This document shows positions 35,604-43,780 of a stretch of DNA of 64,000 bases, piece after piece. Numbering within the stretch: position 1 is the first letter of the stretch; every line of letters begins with the position of its first letter. The DNA lies in contig DASVWZ010000220.1 of assembly GCA_036392935.1 (NCBI GenBank), positions 1 to 64,000 of the forward strand. The letters are read 5' to 3'. Made by a program: the position numbers and the translations under genes. The notes beneath the pieces are model-generated. The model was not told where the DNA came from, ran no database searches, and was given only the letters and a program-made list of their open reading frames with translations. Source of the stretch: DASVWZ01 sp036392935. Its GTDB lineage: Bacteria; Acidobacteriota; Terriglobia; Terriglobales; Acidobacteriaceae.

Positions 35604-37357
35604 GCCGCCCGGCGTTTTCTTTTTCCAGCCTCTCGCCCTATCGCTTGTGGTCCGTGCTGCCGCGCATCCACGCGTCCACGTTTCCTGACGTCCTGATGTT
35701 CGCCCTCGCCCTCTCATTGTTCTACGGAATCATCACCGTCGGCCGCTCCTGGTTCGGCCCGTTCACGCCCTCGGTTGAAATCTCGCGTAGTCCGTGGGCA
35801 TTGCCCGGCTACGCCGCACTCTCGCTGCTCCGCATCGGCATCGCATATTTCCTCAGCCTCGCCTTCACCCTCGTCTACGGATACATCGCCGCCTACAACG
35901 CCAAAGCCGAGCGCTTCATGGTCCCCCTGCTCGACGTGCTGCAGTCCATCCCTGTGCTCAGTTTCCTCCCCGGCGTCATGCTCGCCATGGTCGCGCTCTT
36001 TCCCAGCCACCAGCTCGGCGTCGAACTCGGCGCTATCCTGCTCATCTTCACCGGACAGGTCTGGAATATGGCGTTCAGCTTTTACGCCTCACTCAAAAGC
36101 ATCCCCCGCGAAATGCGCGAAGCCGCGCAAATCTACGGATTCAGCTGGTGGCAGCGCTTCACCGAAGTCGAACTTCCCTACGCCGCCATCGGCCTGGTCT
36201 GGAACTCCATGATGTCCGTCGCCGGCGGATGGTTTTTTCTCATGGCCTGCGAGATGTTCGTCCTCGGCTCGCGCGACTTCCGCCTGCCCGGCCTCGGCTC
36301 CTATCTGCAAACCGCCTCCAGCGCCGGGGACACCCGGTCCATTCTCTGGGGCGTTGGCACCATGATCGCCGTCATCGTCCTGCTCGATCAGTTCGTCTGG
36401 CGTCCGGTCATCGCCTGGGCGGAAAAATTCAAAGTCGAGCAGGTGGAAAGCAGCAACATCCCGCGCTCCTGGGTGCTTGATCTGATGCAGCATTCGCAGG
36501 CGCTAAAGCAGCTTCGCCGCCGCGCGCTGTTTCCGCTTCGCGAAAAATTACTGGAGCATTTCGTCCGTCGCGGCCCCGACGAAGCGACGGGCGAGCCGCG
36601 CTCAGCCTGGAAATTGTGGGTCGCCCGCCTGATCGGCATCGCCGCGCTCTGCGGCATTGGCTACGCGGTCGCCCGCGTCGTCGTTCTACTCACCGGATTA
36701 ACCAAGCCAGAATTTCAAGAACTCGGCCTCGGCCTCGGCGCAACCTTTCTGCGCATCACCGCCGCGCTCGTTATCGGCGCCGCCTGGACCATCCCCGTCG
36801 GCGTAAAAATTGGCTTCAATCCCAAGCTGGCGCGCATCGCGCAGCCTCTGGCCCAGATCGCCGCCTCCGTCCCCGCAACCGCATTATTCCCCGTCATCCT
36901 GCTGATCCTCATTCAACTCGGCGGCGGCCTCAGCGTCGGCTCCATCGTGTTACTCCTGCTGGGAACGCAGTGGTACATCCTCTTCAACGTAATCGCCGGA
37001 GCCATGGCAATCCCGACGGACCTGAAAGAAGCCTGCTCCATCTGCCGCATCAGCGGATGGAAACGCTGGCGCAAACTCATCCTCCCCGGCATCTTTCCTT
37101 ATCTCATCACCGGCCTGGTCACCGCCTCCGGAGGCGCGTGGAACGCCAGCATCGTCGCCGAATACTTTCAGTTCAAAGGTCAGACCATCTCGACCATCGG
37201 CCTCGGCTCAACCATCGCCAAAGCCAGCGACAGCGGCAACTTCGACCTTCTGATTGCCTCAACCATCGTGATGGCCGCCGTCGTGGTGACCATCAACCGC
37301 CTCGTCTGGCGCCGCATGTACCGCCTCGCCGAAACCCGCTTCAAGCTGGAAACATAA
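35600..37357 (+). CDS. Fused double-domain ABC permease (NitT/TauT type)
   Basis: A 585-residue inner-membrane protein with two tandem BPD_transp_1 permease units. Each has an EAA loop for the ATPase: REAAQIYGFSWWQRFTEVELP in the first half and KEACSICRISGWKRWRKLILP in the second. The halves are joined by a hydrophilic stretch at about residues 275-345. A single chain would thus replace the usual permease dimer. The ATG overlaps the ATPase stop codon by four bases. A periplasmic binding protein is missing from the operon. Confidence 0.9.
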   Translation: MSRPAFSFSSLSPYRLWSVLPRIHASTFPDVLMFALALSLFYGIITVGRSWFGPFTPSVEISRSPWALPGYAALSLLRIGIAYFLSLAFTLVYGYIAAYNAKAERFMVPLLDVLQSIPVLSFLPGVMLAMVALFPSHQLGVELGAILLIFTGQVWNMAFSFYASLKSIPREMREAAQIYGFSWWQRFTEVELPYAAIGLVWNSMMSVAGGWFFLMACEMFVLGSRDFRLPGLGSYLQTASSAGDTRSILWGVGTMIAVIVLLDQFVWRPVIAWAEKFKVEQVESSNIPRSWVLDLMQHSQALKQLRRRALFPLREKLLEHFVRRGPDEATGEPRSAWKLWVARLIGIAALCGIGYAVARVVVLLTGLTKPEFQELGLGLGATFLRITAALVIGAAWTIPVGVKIGFNPKLARIAQPLAQIAASVPATALFPVILLILIQLGGGLSVGSIVLLLLGTQWYILFNVIAGAMAIPTDLKEACSICRISGWKRWRKLILPGIFPYLITGLVTASGGAWNASIVAEYFQFKGQTISTIGLGSTIAKASDSGNFDLLIASTIVMAAVVVTINRLVWRRMYRLAETRFKLET

Positions 37358-37370
37358 ATCGTCCGCAAAG

Positions 37371-37399
37371 AAAAAAGGCCGGAACCTTTCGATCCCGGC
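37371..37399 (-). terminator. Rho-independent terminator of the XRE gene
   Basis: On the minus strand a 9-bp stem (two G-T wobbles) closes on a GAAA tetraloop at 37378-37399 and runs straight into TTTTTT. It lies about 85 bases past the stop of the minus-strand regulator gene. Confidence 0.8.
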
Positions 37400-37454
37400 T
37401 GCAGGTTGGCATGGTTCGCCCGGAAAAATCTAATACTTGCATCAGCCCGGCGCA

Positions 37455-37483
37455 CTAACTGACGACTAATGACTGATGACTGT
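37455..37483. repeat. ACTAATGACTG-type simple repeat
   Basis: The words ACTAACTGACGACTAATGACTG and ATGACTG match the repeat family at 4617-4652. Like that copy, it sits immediately 3' of a minus-strand gene. Confidence 0.65.
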
Positions 37484-37484
37484 G

Positions 37485-38021
37485 CTACGCGCTCCTTCTC
37501 GGCCGCATCGTCAGGTCACGCACCTGCGTCAGAATGCTCGACATCTGCATGCCGTTCAACTGGCTCACAAACGGCAGTACTTCGGCAATGAAGGGATCGA
37601 GCATCAACTCGTTCACTTCTTCCTGACGGTTGCGCTCGCCGCCGCTCAGCAGGTCCGGCACCGTCACTTCCAGCGCCTTGGCCAGCCGCTCCAGCGACGA
37701 AAGCGTCGGCGTAGCTTTTTCGTTTTCAATTTTCGAAACATACGTCCGCGGCACACTCATGCGCGCCGCCAGTTGCCGCTGGCTCAGCCCATTGCGCAGA
37801 CGAATGTTGCGTATCGACGATGCCAGGTTCAAATGCCCCGGCCGGCCCATGATCGGGATCACTTGCGGCGGCGGTGCGGGCGCGACAATTTCCGGTTCGT
37901 CCTCGTCTAACGAACCGTGGCAACGACGGCACAGATTGTTGAGGGTTCGGAATTGAACCAGAAGACAGCGATCGCAGCGGACAACCTCCCGTGAATCTAC
38001 GGGAGCTAGCATTGTAGCCAT
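37485..38021 (-). CDS. Zinc-ribbon / XRE helix-turn-helix regulator
   Basis: A 178-residue DNA-binding protein. The N-terminus has two CxxC pairs (RCDRC and LCRRC, about residues 15-33) that could form a zinc ribbon. After a Pro-rich linker, residues 67-125 are an XRE/Cro-type helix-turn-helix: IRNIRLRNGLSQRQLAARMS, then RTYVSKIENEKATPTLSSLE. The C-terminal part is helical (PFIAEVLPFVSQL) and may mediate dimerisation. Target genes are unknown. The start could also be the second ATG at 38012. A terminator follows at 37371. Confidence 0.85.
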   Translation of the reverse strand: MATMLAPVDSREVVRCDRCLLVQFRTLNNLCRRCHGSLDEDEPEIVAPAPPPQVIPIMGRPGHLNLASSIRNIRLRNGLSQRQLAARMSVPRTYVSKIENEKATPTLSSLERLAKALEVTVPDLLSGGERNRQEEVNELMLDPFIAEVLPFVSQLNGMQMSSILTQVRDLTMRPRRSA

Positions 38022-38342
38022 GCAGGTGTGGGAGTGCCAGAGCGGGCGTTCCCTGAAACCGCGTACCGAACCAAACTAGATACTCGGTTTCAAACCTGAT
38101 GCGTACTCTGCGATAGTGGGTCTGTGGAAGTCAAGCAAAATCTTAGGGTTGATCGCGGGAGTGTCCACTCTAAACGTTCAAGAGACCGCAAGAAATCACG
38201 GCGGATGTTGAATCCGTGCTGTGTTTACTAACTGTATTCTCGACGGAAAGCCACACATTCGCGAATGAACAGGGCACGCGGCATGGTAAATCTTATCGAA
38301 TCGGCCCAGTCGCAGAAGGCGCTGCGGAAACGATCTGATTGA
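38022..38342. other. Intergenic region, no feature recognised
   Basis: These 321 bases separate the regulator from the divergent WG-repeat gene and must hold both promoters. No RNA gene, repeat family member or credible reading frame is seen. Confidence 0.5.
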
Positions 38343-39325
38343 ATGAGTTCACGGTCTGCTCAAACTGGTCCGCTGTTCCCTATCTTCGAGCGAGTCGGTC
38401 GTTCTCCAGGTAAATATCGCGCGGGCTTCATAGATAGTACCGGATCGCAAATAGTGGAGTTTTCCTACGATGACGCCAGGCCCTTTTCTTGCGGCCTGGC
38501 ATCCGTGAAATGTGGGGAACTATGGGGAGCGGTGGATAGCGCAGGCAGTCTAACAATAGAACCTGTTTCACACTCACCATTTGGAATTAGCGATGACAGG
38601 ATTGTTTACTCCGTAAATGGTAAGCGCGGAATCATGAGCCTCGACGGCAAAGTCATCGTTGGGCCGAAGCTTCGCGTCCTTCTCGAGTTTCAAGAGGGCG
38701 CGTCTCCGATGTCCGTGGATCGCCTGTATGGATTTGTCGGACGCGACGGACAACAACTGGCAGCTCCGGTCTATGAGGACGCGCGATCTTCTCAAGTGGA
38801 CTGGCACCCGTCAACACAGATGGGAAGTGGGGATTCATAAACAAGTATCTCGAGTTTGAAATCTCGCCTCAGTTCGATTTCGCACTCCCATTTTCTGGAG
38901 GCCTGGCAAGGATTGTGCAGGCCGGATTGTGGGGATACATTAACCGAGAAGGTGACATCGTCATCCCTCCGCGATATGCCAGCGCCCGTGATTTTCACGA
39001 AGGTCTGGCTGAAGTGGAGATGGAACGGCTGTGGGGATATATCGATACGGAGGGCCGAACCGTCATCCAGCCATCATTCCGCAGAACGGGCGAATTCGTG
39101 GAAGGCATAGCGGCAGCCAGTCCCCGCGGTCATCCTGACGGATTTTATGGCTTCATCAACCGACATGGCGAATATGCCATTTTTCCTCAATTTGGAGGAG
39201 TGGGAAGATTTAGGCATCGGCGTTGCTTCGTAGAACTCGTAGACGAGGTGGCCTACATTGACCCTGAAGGCAGCGTAACTTGGCGCGGGCCGTACGTCGA
39301 CGTTGGCCAAATTTCGGAACTATAG
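38343..39325 (+). pseudogene. WG-repeat protein split by a single frameshift
   Basis: Two open frames (38343-38840 and the frame running through to 39325) together encode one WG-repeat protein of about 327 residues. Repeats are of the form GFIDxxGxxVxxxxYDxAxxFxxGLAxVxxxxxWG. The first frame ends after VDWHPSTQMGSGDS. The other frame from about 38789 reads FSSGLAPVNTDGKWGFINKY, exactly the next expected repeat. One base appears to be missing near 38787-38789. No slippery heptamer is present, so this is a mutation or a sequencing error. WG repeats occur in surface or toxin-associated proteins of unknown role. Confidence 0.85.
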
Positions 39326-39405
39326 TTGTGGTGCGCGATACCTTTGCAATCGCCGGCAACACGCTGAAAACCTGCTAGTATTCACTTCTGCAGCTCGAAT
39401 CCCCT

Positions 39406-39561
39406 ATGCCCACCCACTCCCGACCCGACGCCTGGAACCTCCTCACCGAGTTCACCCAATCCGAAAGCCTGCGCAAGCACGCGCTTGCGGTCGAAGCCTG
39501 CCGGGTGCCCCACACATTCGCGCTCTTTGCGGATGTGTGGGAATCAACAACCACAATGTAA
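39406..39561 (+). pseudogene. Duplicated 5' fragment of the HD-domain gene
   Basis: The first 96 bases repeat the start of the HD-domain gene at 43781 almost exactly (32 codons, MPTHSRPDAWNLL...AVEAC, with only a few substitutions). The leader CCTGCTAGTATTCACTTCTG upstream is shared too. Similarity stops at 39501, where a REP family 2 hairpin begins. The frame then reads through the hairpin and ends at 39561. The catalytic HD residues are lost. Confidence 0.85.
39502..39541 (+). repeat. REP family 2 hairpin, copy A
   Basis: CGGGTGCCCCACACATTCGC begins the element. The arms CCCACACAT and ATGTGTGGG pair perfectly, extended by a wobble and CGC/GCG. It lies 64 bases upstream of the RAYT gene at 39605 and abuts the truncated HD gene. 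Confidence 0.85.
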
Positions 39562-39604
39562 AAAGATCACAGACACGCCGTTTCCCAGTACATACCCTGA
39601 CAAA

Positions 39605-40180
39605 ATGACCGCCGGGCTCGTCCGTTACTACGGCACTCGCCACCTGCATTTCATCACTTGCAGTTGCTACCACCGCAAACCCCGACTGCACGACGCCGCC
39701 CGCTACGATCTCTTACTTACGATCCTCGAAGAAGCCCGCCAGAAGTATCACTTCGTGGTCCACGGATACGTCCTCATGCCCGAGCACTTCCATCTCCTCA
39801 TCACCGAACCCGAACTCGGCAACCCATCCGTCGTAATGAAGGTTGTCAAAGAGCGATTTACCCTGCAACTGAACCAGCGCCGCAAAGCGGCTCATGCCGC
39901 CCCAATCTGGCAAAAGCGTTTCTACGACTTCAACGTCTGGAGTGAAAAGAAGCGAATCGAGAAGCTGCGATACATGCACCGCAACCCCGTCAAGCGCGGA
40001 CTGGTAACCGAACCCGACCAATGGAAGTGGAGCAGCTTCCGCGCCTATCGCGACGGAGAGATCGGGTTGCTGCGGGTCAACTATCAGGAATGGCCGGTTC
40101 GAATCAAGGCTCTCGCCGTGGAGAAGTTCGGCGCCCGCGGCACCGCCTCGCTCCCACTCATCCGCAAAAAACGCGAATGA
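39605..40180 (+). CDS. REP-associated tyrosine transposase (RAYT) 1
   Basis: A 191-residue Y1/HUH single-strand transposase of the REP-associated group. The metal-binding HxH is in MPEHFHLLI (His61, His63), and the likely nucleophile is Tyr123 in RYMHRNPVKRGLV. RAYTs are related to IS200/IS605 TnpA and cut REP hairpin DNA. The open frame extends to 39485, but that part translates the REP hairpin, so the ATG at 39605 is used. The last ten codons are part of an inverted REP copy at 40153-40190. With copy A upstream, the gene is bracketed by inverted REPs. Confidence 0.9.
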   Translation: MTAGLVRYYGTRHLHFITCSCYHRKPRLHDAARYDLLLTILEEARQKYHFVVHGYVLMPEHFHLLITEPELGNPSVVMKVVKERFTLQLNQRRKAAHAAPIWQKRFYDFNVWSEKKRIEKLRYMHRNPVKRGLVTEPDQWKWSSFRAYRDGEIGLLRVNYQEWPVRIKALAVEKFGARGTASLPLIRKKRE

Positions 40181-40190
40181 GTGGGGTCCA
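40153..40190 (-). repeat. REP family 2 hairpin, inverted copy E with compensatory changes
   Basis: The arms CCCACTCAT and ATGAGTGGG flank CCGCAAAAAACGCG. Read on the minus strand this matches copies A-D, except that the ACACAT/ATGTGT step of the stem is ACTCAT/ATGAGT, a paired change that keeps the helix. It overlaps the 3' end of the RAYT 1 gene. Confidence 0.8.
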
Positions 40191-40216
40191 GTTGGAGCGA
40201 AGCTCGCTGACGTGGT

Positions 40217-40948
40217 TTACTTCCTGCCCAACGCCAGCCCGCCCAGCGTCGCCGGGGGGAGGGTCACCACATCCGGCCCCTCCGTCTTGCCCGTGACGAT
40301 CGGCTTGTTTGGGATGGTTTCGTAAGCATACCCGGTAATCGAAGCTTCAATGTGCTGTGGGTACTCAAAGCCGACATCCAGTCTGGCCCAGCCGTAATGC
40401 GTCTCTCCGTCAACGTTAAACTTCAATCCTAGATAGCGGCGGTTCGTATACGGCCACTGCCCGGCGCTAAACACCTGAGTGTAAGTACCCAGGCGAGAGT
40501 CGCCCAGGGGGTACGTGCCTCTGTGCACCATAATCCACGGGCCGTTCTGCAAGTGGGCCTGATTAGACCCGACACTGATGCCCGCCTTCAACGCCGAAGC
40601 CAACGTGTACTGGTGCCCCACGCGACTGCGCCAGTAACCTTTACCCCACACCCCGTTGCTCTGATCCGGCCCGGCGACTCCCAGAGTGGCATTCGTCGTC
40701 CGGCCGTTTGAGTACGTATTCCAAAACGAAAAGTCAGCCGTGCCGTCGTGGTTCAGGTCAAGAAATATCTTCCCGCCGTTCGATGGGATGTTTATGTTCG
40801 CAGGAGTGTAAATAATTTTTGCGTCCGCCGATCTCGTCACTGCCAGCAATCCCACCCCCGCTGCCGTCGCCGCCGTCGCATATCGCGATAGCCGTTTCTC
40901 AAGTTCTTCATTGACGCCGACGCTGCCGACATTTGCCTCTTCCGTCAT
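40217..40948 (-). CDS. Secreted hypothetical protein (Acidobacterial family)
   Basis: A 243-residue protein with a hydrophobic segment after a charged start (LEKRLSRYATAATAAGVGLLAV, about 16-37) followed by the Ala-Lys junction SADAKIIYTPANINI. This resembles a family of exported Acidobacterial proteins with the AKIIYTP signature. The mature part is beta-rich and contains FLDLNHDGTADFSFW, a calcium-loop-like sequence, and GLKFNVDGETHYGWARLDV. The C-terminus LPPATLGGLALGRK is short and may be a reduced sorting tail. The start follows the upstream gene's stop by 21 bases with a GAAGGAG site, so the two are likely co-transcribed. Confidence 0.72.
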   Translation of the reverse strand: MTEEANVGSVGVNEELEKRLSRYATAATAAGVGLLAVTRSADAKIIYTPANINIPSNGGKIFLDLNHDGTADFSFWNTYSNGRTTNATLGVAGPDQSNGVWGKGYWRSRVGHQYTLASALKAGISVGSNQAHLQNGPWIMVHRGTYPLGDSRLGTYTQVFSAGQWPYTNRRYLGLKFNVDGETHYGWARLDVGFEYPQHIEASITGYAYETIPNKPIVTGKTEGPDVVTLPPATLGGLALGRK

Positions 40949-40969
40949 ATTCCACTCCTTCGCGCCCGG

Positions 40970-42229
40970 CTACGGCACGATTTCGTAAACCGTGCCGCAG
41001 CCGCCCCCGCACTTCCCCGTTCCGCCGCGCTCGGTGGTTCCGTAAATATGATGACTCGAATCGACCACAACTCCGGCCTGGGGCATGGCTCCGTCACCCT
41101 TCTTGCCGAACGAATGCAGCACCACCTCCCGCCAGCCCTCCGCCACAGACCGCAATTCGTAAACTGTGCCATGATTCCTCTGGCTTAACTGTGCTCCCGA
41201 GGTTACACCATAGATATTGCCGTCGGCGTCGCGAGCGACCCTTCCCACAGGCTCGTTTCCGTCAGCGCCCCCATAGAAGATGTGCAAATTAGTTTGCCAT
41301 CCGCCGTGTTGAGTCCGTTCAAACATGAACACCGTTCCAAATCCATCCCCGCCCGCCGAATCAACCCCCAGCACGCTACCGGATTGACTCAAAACCGGTC
41401 CGCCAGACGGAAAAATTCCCGAGCGATCTCCCCTGCTGAAGCTGTACAACACGCTTTCCGTCCATGTCCCGTTCTTTCCCGGCGTGAGCTTGTAGACTGT
41501 CCCGCAATCGCCTTTGGCGCTGCACGAATATCCACTCCCTCCGCCAAACGTAGTCATGCCATAGGCATTGCCATCAGCGTCAAAAACCAGAGGCGTAGAG
41601 GGATGAGATCCATCCGGTGATCCGGCAAAGTCATAAATGGTCTTTTCCTTCCATTCACCGTTGGGCCCGCGTGCCAACTCAAAGACCGCGCCGCACCCAA
41701 AATTGCAAACCGCTGAGCCTCCTCCAGCGTAGTACGTGGTACCGTACAGGTTGTCCTGGTGAATGACCAGGTCAGCCGACGGATTTTTGCCGTCGCTTCC
41801 GGCAGTAAAATTGTAAAGCACGCTCTCCTGCCAGACGCCATTAACCTCCGCCAATTCAAATACGCTGCCAGGATCGCCATAGTCGCCCGGGGTGGTGCCA
41901 TACAGCCGTCCCTCGTTGTCCATCACCAGCCCGGTTATCGGGAACCCACGGCTGCTATTGCACCGAAACACGTATAGAATCTTGTGGCTCCATCCATTCG
42001 ATGTTCGTTGGAGCTCAAACACCGTCCCGCACCCCCCACCTTCGTCATTGGTGGTGCCGTAGAGGTTGCCATTCGCATCTTCGATCAGGTCGGAAATCGG
42101 ATGCGCTCCGTCGCTCCCACCCTGGAACGAATAAATGACTTTTTCTGTCGCGGAGGCCGAGGCAATCGGCTGCGCGATCCAAACCACCAGGCAGAGCGCG
42201 ACTGGAAAACACAGGAAGCTTCTTCGCAT
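40970..42229 (-). CDS. Secreted TIGR03803 (Gloeo_Verruco) repeat protein
   Basis: A 419-residue exported protein with a signal peptide (MRRSFLCFPVALCLVVWIAQPIASA). About eight repeats of some 48 residues follow, each combining GGGCGTVFEL, WxExVLYSF and DxxGNxYGTT words. This is the TIGR03803 choice-of-anchor repeat type, predicted to form a beta-propeller-like structure of unknown role. The ATG at 42229 is set by AGGAGGATTCCC just upstream. A longer frame to 42406 runs into a REP hairpin and is rejected. Probably heads an operon with the gene at 40217. Confidence 0.88.
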   Translation of the reverse strand: MRRSFLCFPVALCLVVWIAQPIASASATEKVIYSFQGGSDGAHPISDLIEDANGNLYGTTNDEGGGCGTVFELQRTSNGWSHKILYVFRCNSSRGFPITGLVMDNEGRLYGTTPGDYGDPGSVFELAEVNGVWQESVLYNFTAGSDGKNPSADLVIHQDNLYGTTYYAGGGSAVCNFGCGAVFELARGPNGEWKEKTIYDFAGSPDGSHPSTPLVFDADGNAYGMTTFGGGSGYSCSAKGDCGTVYKLTPGKNGTWTESVLYSFSRGDRSGIFPSGGPVLSQSGSVLGVDSAGGDGFGTVFMFERTQHGGWQTNLHIFYGGADGNEPVGRVARDADGNIYGVTSGAQLSQRNHGTVYELRSVAEGWREVVLHSFGKKGDGAMPQAGVVVDSSHHIYGTTERGGTGKCGGGCGTVYEIVP

Positions 42230-42337
42230 GGGAATCCTCCTTTTTTCGCAACCCGTGGATCGATAAGCCGTAGGGTACGGCCAAGCGAGCCATTGTACCT
42301 TGAAACGAAGGATCTCTGCACCTACACAAATTAATTC

Positions 42338-42376
42338 CGGGTGCCCCACACATTCGCGGTCTTTGCGGATGTGTGG
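42338..42376 (+). repeat. REP family 2 hairpin, copy B
   Basis: Same orientation as copy A. The similarity to copy D continues downstream for about 55 bases (through CCCATTCGCCGCAACGAACC and CTAGTATTCACTT). The remaining intergenic DNA between 42230 and 42696 shows no gene. Confidence 0.85.
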
Positions 42377-42696
42377 ATGCTCTCCCATTCGCCGCAACGA
42401 ACCCAAACCTGGAAAGCCCGCTAGTATTCACTTGTGGGTGGGTGGCCCGGGCTTCTTCGCCATCATGACGTGGGTGCACGGTCCTTGCGCCTTCTGCAAG
42501 GGCGGGAACCACCAGCTCATCCCACGGCGCTTACGGGAACTAAGACACCCGATCTGCCGGTAACCTCCCAGTAATCCCACCTCAGTGATATCGACGCCCT
42601 CTCATCCCCATGAGATTCTGCATTGGCTTGATCGTCGAAACGGGTGAGTCCCGGAAAAGGGTTGCGACCAACCGCATGGCACCAAGGAAGGTAGAA

Positions 42697-43179
42697 ATGA
42701 AACGAATTCTCGCAAGTCTGGTGTTGCTGATGGCCGCTGTATTCCCCGCCGCCGCAGCCACCGGCGCAGCCCAGCTCAAGGGCACATATTATTTCTCGAT
42801 CACCGGCATCACCACGGTTGGCGGCTACTACACCGGAAGCACATGGCACTACGTCAGTGGAGCTTGCCCCAAGAGTGAAACCTGTATGAATCAGACCTTC
42901 CAGAAAGTGTCGGTCGGCACAATCTCGTTCAACGGCGCAGGCAAGGCGACTTTCCTCACCGTTACCAATTACGATCCCAGCGGCGAGCCCGACTCCGGTG
43001 GCCCGGCCAAGGGAGCAGTTTGGCCCTACACGGTGAACGGAGTGAACGGCCTGCTCGGCACAGAATCCGACGGCGCGGCCATAGTGCTCGGCGCTTTCAA
43101 TTCCGCCGGCATCGCCTCGGTCGTGCAGATCTTCATTGCTGACACCAACCCAAAGACCGGCGTCGCCACCCTCCAATAA
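42697..43179 (+). CDS. Small secreted hypothetical protein
   Basis: A 160-residue protein with a signal peptide (MKRILASLVLLMAAVFPAAAA). The mature part is Gly/Thr/Ser-rich and begins QLKGTYYFSITGITTVGG, with a KASFxT-like GKATFLTVTNYDPSG strand and a final GIASVVQIFIADT, a beta-barrel-like pattern. One CPKSETC pair could form a disulfide. The start at 42697 has an AAGGAAGG site; the frame is open to 42610. Not recognised by name. REP copies B and C lie on either side. Confidence 0.72.
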   Translation: MKRILASLVLLMAAVFPAAAATGAAQLKGTYYFSITGITTVGGYYTGSTWHYVSGACPKSETCMNQTFQKVSVGTISFNGAGKATFLTVTNYDPSGEPDSGGPAKGAVWPYTVNGVNGLLGTESDGAAIVLGAFNSAGIASVVQIFIADTNPKTGVATLQ

Positions 43180-43189
43180 ACAAAGGCTA

Positions 43190-43229
43190 CGGGTGCCCCA
43201 CACATTCGCGTTCTTTGCGGATGTGTGGG
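43190..43229 (+). repeat. REP family 2 hairpin, copy C
   Basis: Begins 11 bases after the stop of the preceding gene. Together with copy D it forms direct repeats of about 45 bases flanking the gene at 43244. Confidence 0.85.
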
Positions 43230-43243
43230 CGCTGTCACGACTG

Positions 43244-43606
43244 TCACCCAGACCGCCTTCCCATTTCTTCCCAGGTACACAAATTGCCGACCTCCGGAAA
43301 ACGGTGGGAAGAACCCGGATCAAAATCGTATATCTCCAACGACGCGATCTCGCCGTTCCGTCCCCACAAAATCAGGCCCGCCCGTTGGCCGTCGGGATAG
43401 AGAGCCAACTCGTCCGCAATTCTCACTGCCTTACCTTCCCGCCGCTCGCGGGGCTTGAAATCAAGACTGGTACATCCGCAGCCGCACCCTCCCACAACCC
43501 GCAGGTCCTCAACCGGGCGCACTCGATAAGCCTCCGCGTCGACCGACGCATGATCAAGCAGCCAATTCACTACCTCGATCTCATTCGGTGCGATTGGTCT
43601 ATCCAT
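43244..43606 (-). CDS. Conserved hypothetical protein with CxCxC motif
   Basis: A 120-residue cytosolic protein without signal peptide. A helical N-terminus (NEIEVVNWLLDHAS) is followed by VVGGCGCGCTSLDF, where three cysteines alternate with glycines (residues 41, 43, 45). Then come IADELALYPDGQRAGLILWGRNGEIASLEIYDFDP and a C-terminal FPEVGNLCTWEEMG. The Cys cluster could bind metal, but no family function is known to me. Codon-level regularity and an intact start support a real gene. It lies on the minus strand between two plus-strand REP copies (C and D). Confidence 0.7.
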   Translation of the reverse strand: MDRPIAPNEIEVVNWLLDHASVDAEAYRVRPVEDLRVVGGCGCGCTSLDFKPRERREGKAVRIADELALYPDGQRAGLILWGRNGEIASLEIYDFDPGSSHRFPEVGNLCTWEEMGRRSG

Positions 43607-43656
43607 ACACAGCGCACCTTACTCTTCAGCCCATGCGTCTGCAAACTGCCGGGCTA

Positions 43657-43696
43657 CGGGTGCCCCACACATTCGCGTTCTTTGCGGATGTGTGGG
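43657..43696 (+). repeat. REP family 2 hairpin, copy D
   Basis: Nearly identical to copy C, including the preceding GGCTAC. Its downstream flank (to about 43755) matches that of copy B and leads into the promoter region of the HD gene, with a CTAGTATTCAC word also kept at 39375. Confidence 0.85.
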
Positions 43697-43780
43697 TGCT
43701 GTCCCATTCGCCGCAACGAACCCAAACCTCGAAAGCCTGCTAGTATTCACTTCTGCGACCCGATCTTCTCGAAAACCCCT

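Noticed and set aside
38787..38840. Programmed ribosomal frameshift in the WG-repeat gene
   Set aside because: No slippery heptamer or downstream structure is visible; a single-base loss explains the data.
40095..40104. GGTTCGAATC word suggesting a tRNA T-arm
   Set aside because: It lies inside the RAYT 1 coding sequence and no cloverleaf can be built around it.
42433..42561. Short open frame after REP copy B
   Set aside because: It is short, overlaps the shared B/D flank and shows no start signal or family likeness.
42338..43696. Integron-like cassette array with attC-like hairpins
   Set aside because: No integrase, no attC core sequence, and the genes point in different directions. REP hairpins tied to RAYT explain the structure better.
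43136..43780. Long 5' extension of the HD-domain gene
   Set aside because: The added residues are translations of two REP hairpins and of the antisense strand of the CxCxC gene. The ATG at 43781 matches the duplicated copy.
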